Source: JBLHZY01 sp050633265 (GTDB lineage: Bacteria; Pseudomonadota; Alphaproteobacteria; Rhodobacterales; Rhodobacteraceae). From it: DNA of 64,000 nt. The position numbers were made by a program, and so were the translations under genes. A model generated the notes under the pieces. That model did no database searches. It saw only the letters and a list, made by a program, of their open reading frames with translations, and was not told the origin of the DNA. Of this stretch, positions 58,708 to 64,000 are shown in pieces (position 1 is the first letter of the stretch; each line of letters opens with the position of its first letter). The stretch spans positions 558,001 to 622,000 of the forward strand of contig JBOEGE010000005.1 in NCBI GenBank assembly GCA_050633265.1. The letters run 5' to 3'.

Positions 58708-58794
58708 GCCGAAACTTCAGACATTATTAACCACGTTCGGTTTGACTGATGCCACGGTACAGGCTGGGAAGCCGATGACCGTCAACTGTGAAGT

Positions 58795-58832
58795 CGCTCT
58801 GCAAATCGGCCTACTCAGCCCTTTGCAGAGCG
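58795..58832. other. long perfect hairpin of unknown role
   Basis: CGCTCTGCAAA at 58795-58805 and TTTGCAGAGCG at 58822-58832 are perfect complements around a 16-base loop. There is no T-run on either side, so it is not a standard terminator. It could be part of a small RNA or a relic of a mobile sequence. Confidence 0.5.
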
Positions 58833-58859
58833 CATATCGCGCCCCGTCTCTCATACCAT

Positions 58860-58891
58860 TTCACAGTTGTGCAAATATCCCCGCCGGAGGC
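58860..58891 (-). repeat. GGGGATATTT-type intergenic repeat, copy 3
   Basis: Exact reverse complement of 32 bases at 32499-32530. On the minus strand it follows the kinase gene, and a GCCGGA/TCCGGC hairpin (58898-58883) directly precedes its GGGGATATTT core, as expected of a terminator-like element. Confidence 0.8.
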
Positions 58892-58929
58892 ATCCGGCAT
58901 CTCGGCCCACACCAAAGCCAGCGAAGGCG

Positions 58930-59916
58930 CTAAATCAGTTTTTCTTTGGCAAACAGCGCCTTCATATCCGCTTCCGGCCGCGCGCCAAAATGGCTGATCA
59001 CCTCAGCCGCCGCAACACAGCCCATCCGCCCGCAAGTCTCAAGGCTTTGGCCGGTTGAGAGCCCATAGAGGAAGCCGGCGGCAAATTGATCGCCCGCTCC
59101 TGTCGCATCCACAGGCACAATCTCATGCACAGGCACGACCGCTCTTTCATCGCCGCGCACAAGCACAACATCCTGACCGGAGCGCGTACAAACGATCAAA
59201 CCGCTCTGAGTAGCGGCCAAATCAAGGGCTGCGTCCAAATCCGTCTCATAAAGCGATTGCCATTCGTGCTCATTGCCAATCACGAAATCCAGATCTTTCA
59301 CAAGGCGGCGGAAATCTTCGCGGTGGCGATCAACACAGAAGGGATCAGACAGCGCGATCCCAGCCATCCCGCCCGCATCCCGGCAAAGCCGCGCCGCGCG
59401 CTCAAAGGCTTCTTTTCCCTTTGGCTTGTCGTAAAGATAGCCCTCAAGGAAAAGGATATTCGCCTGCCCAGCCACATCATCCGCAACATCTTCAGGCCCA
59501 AGCTCGGACGAAATCCCAAGATAAGTATTCATCGAGCGCTCCCCATCAGGAGAGACAAAAATCATGCTGCGCGAGGTCGGCAATTCGCCCCCCTTTACGG
59601 GCGGGTTTGGAAAATCTGTGCCATCATGCTGCAAGGCTTCCGCATAAAACCGCCCCAGCTTATCGTCATGCACCCGCCCGATAAACGCTGTCTTGAGCCC
59701 AAGCGCACCAAGCCCTGCAAGCGTATTGGCAACCGAGCCGCCAGGCGCCTGCATCCGTTCTTTCATCGCCCCGTAAAGCATCTCGCCGCGCTCGCGCTCA
59801 ACCAGCTGCATGATGCCCTTTTCAATCCCCATCATCTCAAGGAAATTGTCATCGCTCTGTGTCAACACATCGACAATCGCATTGCCGATGCCAACCACTT
59901 GGTAAGTCTTGCTCAT
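58930..59916 (-). CDS. PfkB-family sugar/nucleoside kinase (adenosine kinase-like)
   Basis: A 328-residue ribokinase-fold enzyme. The C-terminal signature VDATGAGDQFAAGFLYG (with the catalytic Asp) and the N-terminal GIGNAIVDVL and GGSVANTLAGLGALG substrate loops are clear. The N-terminal layout and total length resemble adenosine kinases, but PfkB members for other sugars look alike by eye. The ATG overlaps the stop of nth by four bases, so it is translated with endonuclease III; this pairing is common in Rhodobacteraceae although the functions differ. Confidence 0.88.
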   Translation of the reverse strand: MSKTYQVVGIGNAIVDVLTQSDDNFLEMMGIEKGIMQLVERERGEMLYGAMKERMQAPGGSVANTLAGLGALGLKTAFIGRVHDDKLGRFYAEALQHDGTDFPNPPVKGGELPTSRSMIFVSPDGERSMNTYLGISSELGPEDVADDVAGQANILFLEGYLYDKPKGKEAFERAARLCRDAGGMAGIALSDPFCVDRHREDFRRLVKDLDFVIGNEHEWQSLYETDLDAALDLAATQSGLIVCTRSGQDVVLVRGDERAVVPVHEIVPVDATGAGDQFAAGFLYGLSTGQSLETCGRMGCVAAAEVISHFGARPEADMKALFAKEKLI

Positions 59917-60557
59917 AGGTTCTTTTCCTCAAAATCACACAGATCGCGTATCAGGCAATTGCTGCACATTGGTTTACGCGCCTTGCAAACATAGCGTCCG
60001 TGCAGGATCAGCCAGTGATGCGCATGATGTTGAAACGGCGCGGGGATATGATCCTCAACCGCACGTTCAACGATGTCTACGGTTTTGCCCGGCGCAATCC
60101 CCGTCCGGTTCCCGACCCGAAAAATATGCGTGTCTACAGCCTGCGCAGGCTGCTTAAACCACATATTCAAAACAACATTTGCCGTCTTGCGGCCCACGCC
60201 GGGCAAGCTCTGCAAAGCGGCCCGCGATGAAGGGACTTCTCCGTTATATTCCTCGGCCAAAATGCGGCTCAGCTTAATCACATTCTTGGCTTTTTGGCGA
60301 AACAGACCGATCGTCTTGATGTGCTCAATCAAGGCCTCTTCACCCAGATCCAGCATCTTTTGCGGCGTATCGGCGATCTTAAACAACTCATGCGTCGCTT
60401 TATTCACGCCGATATCCGTTGCCTGCGCCGAAAGCGCCACAGCCACCACCAGCGTAAAAGCATTCACATGATCCAGCTCACCCTTCGGCTCCGGCTCAGC
60501 TGCGGCAAATCGCGAAAAGATCTCGTGGATCGTATGATAATCAAGCTGTTTACCCAT
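59913..60557 (-). CDS. nth: endonuclease III
   Basis: A 214-residue DNA glycosylase/AP lyase for oxidised pyrimidines. The helix-hairpin-helix LPGVGRKTANVV carries catalytic Lys124, Asp142 lies in VDTHIFRV, and the [4Fe-4S] cluster ligands are Cys191, Cys198, Cys201 and Cys207 (C-X6-C-X2-C-X5-C). The ATG at 60557 gives the family N terminus (MGKQLDYHTIHEIF); the frame continues 39 bases upstream to a GTG that has AGGA in front, so a slightly longer protein is possible. First gene of the nth-kinase operon. Confidence 0.97.
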   Translation of the reverse strand: MGKQLDYHTIHEIFSRFAAAEPEPKGELDHVNAFTLVVAVALSAQATDIGVNKATHELFKIADTPQKMLDLGEEALIEHIKTIGLFRQKAKNVIKLSRILAEEYNGEVPSSRAALQSLPGVGRKTANVVLNMWFKQPAQAVDTHIFRVGNRTGIAPGKTVDIVERAVEDHIPAPFQHHAHHWLILHGRYVCKARKPMCSNCLIRDLCDFEEKNL

Positions 60558-60692
60558 GGCGTTTGGGTAGCGCGAGGCGGGGCCACACGCAAGCACCGCA
60601 TTTTCCTAAAATCCCAGATAACTCACACGATAGGCTTAATCCGCCATTAGCTTGATCGCGCCACTCTAGAGAGGACGAACTGTGAGGGTGTT

Positions 60693-61361
60693 ATGTCTGA
60701 TTCTCCGCTTTACTCCGCCCTGCCCGGCTTTGGGCCCGGCGTTGTGATTGAAACCAACGAGGGGCCGATCCCGGTGGATTGGCTGCGCAAAGGTGATCGC
60801 GTTTTGACCCGTGATGCAGGGCTTCAGCCGATCCTTTGGGCTGGGCGCACCCGCCACGATGGCACTGCCCCCCAGATCGCAGGCCTGCCCAGCGCGGGCG
60901 AAGCGAAATCCCTGCCCGCGCCGATCCGTCTCTTTGCAGGCGGTTTTGGGAAATCCTGCCCCGAACATGATCTGATCCTCGCGCCCGCGCACCGCATTTT
61001 GCTGCGCTCGCCAAGTATCGAGCTGCATTTTGGCAGCAATGAAGTGCTTGCCTCGGCGCGCGATCTTGCCTTTGAGGCGGAATCCTATGCAGAGGCCGCG
61101 CCCCTGCCCGCCGATTTTGCCTATTATCATGTGCTGTTGGAGGGCCATCAAACCATGCTCGCCGAAGGGGTCTGGCTCGAAAGCCTCTTTCCCGATGCGC
61201 AAACTTTGGCCGCCCTTGGCCCCAAAGCCCGCAGCGAAATAGAAGAAATCATCGGCCCAAATCTCAACACATGGCAAAGCGCGCGGATGTGCCTCACCGC
61301 ACAGGAATGCTCAATCCTGCACCCCCGCTCCTCAGTCGCAGCCCGGCGCATGGCAGCCTAA
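60693..61361 (+). CDS. Hint-fold (Hint_2 type) protein lacking the N-terminal cysteine
   Basis: A 222-residue protein. The block IETNEGPIPVDWLRKGDRVL followed by TRDAGLQPILWAGR is the start of a Hedgehog/intein (Hint) domain as found in many Rhodobacteraceae proteins, and PAHRILL is the usual block B histidine region. The Cys that normally opens the domain (CFxxGT) is missing: the sequence reads FGPGVVIETNEG. Without it the domain cannot make the thioester needed for autocleavage, so it is probably a structural or binding module. No signal peptide is evident. Single gene after nth, divergent from it. Confidence 0.8.
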   Translation: MSDSPLYSALPGFGPGVVIETNEGPIPVDWLRKGDRVLTRDAGLQPILWAGRTRHDGTAPQIAGLPSAGEAKSLPAPIRLFAGGFGKSCPEHDLILAPAHRILLRSPSIELHFGSNEVLASARDLAFEAESYAEAAPLPADFAYYHVLLEGHQTMLAEGVWLESLFPDAQTLAALGPKARSEIEEIIGPNLNTWQSARMCLTAQECSILHPRSSVAARRMAA

Positions 61362-61428
61362 ATCCGCAGCCCAGATAATGCGCAAAAAACGGGTCGCTCA
61401 GAGCGGTGCAGATCGCTATCCTCGCCCC

Positions 61429-62319
61429 ATGGATCAAACACCGCAAAGCCCCCATTCCGGCAGCTATCACTACAATATCGTGCGACGCGCGATTGAAGCG
61501 ATTGATGCTGCCAATGGCGCGCCGCTTTCGCTTGAAGATCTCGCCAAACAGATGCAAATGAGCCCAACCCATTTTCAGCGGCTCTTTAGCAAATGGGCCG
61601 GTGTCTCGCCCAAAAAATTTCAGCAATATCTAACCCTTACCCATGCAAAATCGCTGATAGAGGCCAATTTTACCACCCTCGAAACAGCCCATTCAACCGG
61701 GCTTTCTGGCTCGGGGCGCCTGCATGATCTCTTCGTGCGTTGGGAGGCCATGAGCCCGGGCGAATTTGCCCAGAAGGGCGCAGGACTAACAATCCACTAC
61801 GGCTGGTTCGATAGCCCCTTTGGCAAAGCCCTCGCGATGGGAACCGCGCGCGGGCTCTGCGGCCTTGCCTTTGCAGAGGAAACCGGCGAAGCGGCGGCCA
61901 TGCACGATCTGCGCGCCCGCTGGCCCAATGCGGCCTATCAAGAGGCCCCCGAAAAGATCGCGCCCTGGGTAAATGCCGCCCTGCAAGGCGCTGGCCAAAC
62001 AGAGCTACACCTGATCGGCGCGCCCTTTCAAATCAAAGTCTGGGAGGCCTTGATGCATATCCCATCGGGCCACGTCACCACCTACTCTGAAATCGCAAAT
62101 GCCATTGGCAGCCCCAATGCAAACCGCGCCGTCGGATCAGCCGTCGGGCGCAATCCCATCGGCTGGTTGATCCCCTGCCACCGCGCTTTGCGCAAATCCG
62201 GCGGGCTTGGTGGCTATCACTGGGGCTTGCCAGTAAAACGCGCGATGCTCGCCTATGAGGCCGCGCGCCGGGATGCGCCAGCCCGCCCAATAGCCACGGG
62301 CGAAACCACCGCCCCATAA
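61429..62319 (+). CDS. AraC-HTH / methylated-DNA-protein-cysteine methyltransferase fusion (Ada C-terminal type)
   Basis: A 296-residue protein: an AraC-type helix-turn-helix at residues 30-112 (LSLEDLAKQMQMSPTHFQRL; a later second helix at LSGSGRLHDLFVRW), then an alkyltransferase domain with the DNA-binding block RAVGSAVGRNP and the acceptor Cys250 in PCHRAL. It corresponds to E. coli Ada without the N-terminal zinc domain that repairs phosphotriesters and triggers the adaptive response, so the switch mechanism must differ. It should remove methyl groups from O6-methylguanine. The ATG at 61429 was chosen from the protein start; no strong ribosome site is visible. Confidence 0.9.
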   Translation: MDQTPQSPHSGSYHYNIVRRAIEAIDAANGAPLSLEDLAKQMQMSPTHFQRLFSKWAGVSPKKFQQYLTLTHAKSLIEANFTTLETAHSTGLSGSGRLHDLFVRWEAMSPGEFAQKGAGLTIHYGWFDSPFGKALAMGTARGLCGLAFAEETGEAAAMHDLRARWPNAAYQEAPEKIAPWVNAALQGAGQTELHLIGAPFQIKVWEALMHIPSGHVTTYSEIANAIGSPNANRAVGSAVGRNPIGWLIPCHRALRKSGGLGGYHWGLPVKRAMLAYEAARRDAPARPIATGETTAP

Positions 62320-62418
62320 GCGAAATATCGCCGCAGAAACAATCGCCCCTAACAATTGCGCGCATCAACCCCATCTCTGAGGTAAAGCATTGCTATCAAT
62401 ACCATAGAGGTTACCCAA

Positions 62419-63069
62419 ATGATCCGCACAACGACCGCCCTAACCCTCGCAGGCGCGCTTGCGCTTTCGGCCTGTTCTGATCCAGCCAATATGGCCAATG
62501 GCGATAGCCGCGCCAAACAAGGGGCCATCACCGGCGCAATTGCGGGCGGCATTTTTGGCCTGAGCCGCGGCGGCGATGATGCGATCATCAAGGGCGCGGT
62601 TGGGGCCGCTTTGGGCGCAGCCGTTGGCGGCGCGATCGGCAATCAGCTTGATAAGCAAGCGGGCGAGCTGCGCCAGGACCTGGGCAATGACGACGTTAAA
62701 ATCGTCAACAATGGCAATGAGTTAATCGTAACCATGCCCCAAGACATCCTCTTTGCGACCGACAGCGCGGTTGTCAATTACGGGCTGCAAAGCGATTTAC
62801 GCGCCCTCGCACAGAACTTGCAGAAATACCCTGATACAACCGTCGATGTTGTTGGCCACACCGACAATTCCGGCGCAGCTTCCTATAATCAGGATCTCTC
62901 AGCCCGGCGCGCCAGCGCGGTTGCGACTTTGCTGATCGCCGATGGTGTCCGCTCCTCGCGCATTCGGGCTTATGGCGCAGGCGAAGACCGCCCCATCACA
63001 TCAAATCTAACCCCGGAAGGCCGCGCGCAGAACCGCCGGGTTGAGATCATCATTCGCCCAACCACCTGA
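62419..63069 (+). CDS. OmpA-family outer-membrane lipoprotein with glycine-zipper segment
   Basis: A 216-residue lipoprotein. The signal peptide ends at the lipobox LSAC with lipidated Cys19. A glycine zipper lies at about residues 34-80 (AITGAIAGGIFGLS; GAVGAALGAAVGGAIG), followed by an OmpA-like peptidoglycan-binding domain at 95-216 (VVGHTDNSGAASYNQDLSAR; RAQNRRVEIIIRP). It should tether the outer membrane to the cell wall. AGAGG is just upstream of the ATG. A strong terminator follows the stop. Confidence 0.92.
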   Translation: MIRTTTALTLAGALALSACSDPANMANGDSRAKQGAITGAIAGGIFGLSRGGDDAIIKGAVGAALGAAVGGAIGNQLDKQAGELRQDLGNDDVKIVNNGNELIVTMPQDILFATDSAVVNYGLQSDLRALAQNLQKYPDTTVDVVGHTDNSGAASYNQDLSARRASAVATLLIADGVRSSRIRAYGAGEDRPITSNLTPEGRAQNRRVEIIIRPTT

Positions 63070-63090
63070 TATAAATAATAAATCCAAAAC

Positions 63091-63119
63091 AAAGGCCGGG
63101 GCATCACCCCCGGCCTTTT
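63091..63119 (+). terminator. rho-independent terminator of the lipoprotein gene
   Basis: AAAGGCCGGGG at 63091-63101 pairs over 11 bases with CCCCGGCCTTT at 63108-63118, loop CATCAC, followed by TTTTG. It lies 22 bases after the stop codon. Confidence 0.92.
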
Positions 63120-63154
63120 GCATTTCGCGATAGCCATTGAGCAATGCGCGCGGC

Positions 63155-63171
63155 GGTCATATATTCTGACC
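63155..63171. promoter_or_regulatory. inverted repeat GGTCA-N7-TGACC before the GntR gene
   Basis: Five-base arms around seven bases, 28 bases before the GntR ATG. Its GGTNA-N7-TNACC layout is the same as in the longer dyad in front of glcD (38976-38998). Probable autoregulatory operator. Confidence 0.6.
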
Positions 63172-63198
63172 AATCGCCAACTGGCGTGAGGAGCCGCA

Positions 63199-63966
63199 AT
63201 GCCATTTCAGAAGATCACCCCCGAAAAGTTGAGCCATTCTGTTGTTCATCAGATCGAGAAACTGATCCTGCGCGGCATTCTGCGCCCCGGCGAGCGGCTT
63301 CCCTCTGAGCGGGATCTTGCAGAGCGGCTTGGCGTCTCGCGCCCCTCGTTAAGAGAGGCCATCGCAGAGCTGACGGCGCGCGGCCTTGTCACCACAAAAG
63401 CGGGCGCAGGCATCTTTGTTGCGGACGTTCTTGGCACAGGGTTTTCGCCCGCCTTGATCCAGCTTTTCGCCAGCCACGATGAGGCGGTTTTTGACTACAT
63501 CGCCTTTCGCCGCGATCTTGAGGGGCTTGCCGCCGAACGCGCCGCCCATATGGCCTCGGACGCAGATTTGGCAACGATTGCAGCGATTTACGCCAAGATG
63601 GAAGCCGCCCACGCCAAGCGCAATCCTACGGACGAAGCCCGGCTTGATGCGGAATTTCACCTCTCGATCATCGAGGCATCCCACAACGTTGTGATGCTGC
63701 ATATGATGCGGGCGATGTTTGAATTGCTGCGCGAGGGCGTCTTTTACAACCGCTCTGTGATGTTCAAATTGCGGACCACCCGCGAGGCCTTGCTGGAACA
63801 ACACCGCGCCATTCACGAGGCCATTCAGGCCCGCGATCCAAAGCGCGCGCGCGCCGCTGTTGAGGCGCATCTGACCTATGTTGAAACGGCCCTGAGCGAT
63901 CAGCGCAAGATCGAGCAAAACGAAGAGATCGCCAAGCTGCGTCTTCAACAAGAAACCAGCCGATAA
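63199..63966 (+). CDS. GntR-family regulator, FCD subgroup (PdhR/LldR/GlcC-like)
   Basis: A 255-residue regulator with an N-terminal winged helix (residues 8-75, ILRPGERLPSERDLAERLGV; SRPSLREAIAELTARGL) and an FCD domain (about 98-225) with metal/carboxylate residues in RLDAEFHLSIIEASHN, EQHRAIHEA and EAHLTYVE. The pattern fits regulators of 2-hydroxy acid oxidation such as LldR, PdhR and GlcC. Shared operator layout with glcDEF suggests that glycolate genes are targets, though they lie 24 kb away. GAGGAGCCGC precedes the ATG. It is cut off from the lipoprotein gene by a terminator. Confidence 0.9.
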   Translation: MPFQKITPEKLSHSVVHQIEKLILRGILRPGERLPSERDLAERLGVSRPSLREAIAELTARGLVTTKAGAGIFVADVLGTGFSPALIQLFASHDEAVFDYIAFRRDLEGLAAERAAHMASDADLATIAAIYAKMEAAHAKRNPTDEARLDAEFHLSIIEASHNVVMLHMMRAMFELLREGVFYNRSVMFKLRTTREALLEQHRAIHEAIQARDPKRARAAVEAHLTYVETALSDQRKIEQNEEIAKLRLQQETSR

Positions 63967-64000
63967 AGCCGAAACTTTAAAAAACCGGCGCTCTTTCGAG

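Larger units (their letters stand above)
58616..58929. other. 314-base non-coding gap with repeats and a long hairpin
   Basis: No credible coding sequence. It contains AGCCCC/GGGGCT and CTTGC-TGC-GCAAG hairpins (58634-58680), two GGGGATATTT elements facing each other (58681-58707 and 58860-58891), and between them an 11-pair hairpin (58795-58832). It separates two convergent genes and may be a double terminator or hold a small RNA. Confidence 0.7.

Noticed and set aside
62419..62470. OmpA-family gene as a Pal (tol-pal) gene
   Set aside because: It carries a glycine-zipper segment typical of the YiaD-like group, and no tolQRAB or ybgF gene is adjacent.
1..64000. tRNA, rRNA, CRISPR arrays, IS elements, prophage or integrase genes
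   Set aside because: Looked for in all intergenic gaps; no cloverleaf with a GTTCGA-type arm, no spaced direct repeats, no transposase, integrase or phage protein was seen.

Overview
The window looks like chromosomal DNA of an alphaproteobacterium, most likely a member of the Rhodobacteraceae (Roseobacter group). This rests on protein types seen here (glycolate oxidase GlcDEF, a TctCBA tricarboxylate-type transporter, an ALDH16-type double aldehyde dehydrogenase next to DeoC, a MoxR/DUF58/DUF4159 operon with a divergent DUF1285 gene, a DUF5928-type glycosyltransferase, a Hint_2-like protein), on the GC-rich codon use, and on a dispersed intergenic sequence built around GGGGATATTT. No rRNA, tRNA, CRISPR array, insertion sequence, phage gene or plasmid module was found. 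Genes are densely packed, and many neighbours share 4-base ATGA start/stop overlaps.

Layout. 0-10.4 kb: the 3' end of a LysR regulator, an enoyl-CoA hydratase, then a peptide-type ABC importer (binding protein, permease, a natural permease-ATPase fusion, second ATPase), a DUF1028 protein, a GntR/FCD regulator, an M20 carbamoylase-type amidohydrolase and a TSUP permease. Four copies of a TTNATCATGATNAA-type palindrome sit in the two divergent promoter regions and tie the importer, DUF1028, regulator and hydrolase genes into one likely regulon. 10.5-18.9 kb: two divergent units, XRE-cupin regulator/sulfatase/cyclase-family hydrolase/SDR on the minus strand and FAD amino-acid-type oxidoreductase plus TctCBA transporter on the plus strand; together they look like an uncharacterised catabolic locus. 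18.9-24.1 kb: ribulose-phosphate epimerase, an AraC regulator, and a deoC-ALDH16 pair that would convert deoxyribose 5-phosphate to glyceraldehyde 3-phosphate and acetate.

24.1-30.7 kb: a six-gene minus-strand cassette of a coiled-coil protein (TelA-like in outline), two proteins of unknown function, an AAA+ ATPase, a two-helix small membrane protein and a DUF1523 membrane protein. It has no function I can name and is the best candidate in the window for an undescribed molecular machine. 31-35 kb: a GabD-type dehydrogenase, an Hsp20 gene with a plausible RpoH promoter and ROSE-like RNA thermometer, and two tandem secreted trypsin-like proteases. 35-39 kb: glcDEF; its promoter carries an inverted repeat of the same layout (GGTNA-N7-TNACC) as one in front of the GntR regulator at the right end. 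39-47 kb: a DUF599 protein, the MoxR-DUF58-DUF4159-membrane protein operon and DUF1285.

47-64 kb: hydroxypyruvate isomerase, a VOC protein with a WYL regulator, DNA polymerase I, a TetR-controlled 14-helix drug exporter, a small zinc-finger protein, an ABC-2 type ATPase, a HIT protein, a divergent glycosyltransferase/sulfotransferase pair, a PfkB sugar/nucleoside kinase with endonuclease III, a Hint-fold protein that lacks the N-terminal cysteine, an AraC-HTH/alkylguanine-type methyltransferase fusion, an OmpA-family lipoprotein and a GntR regulator. All calls come from reading the sequence; no database search was possible.
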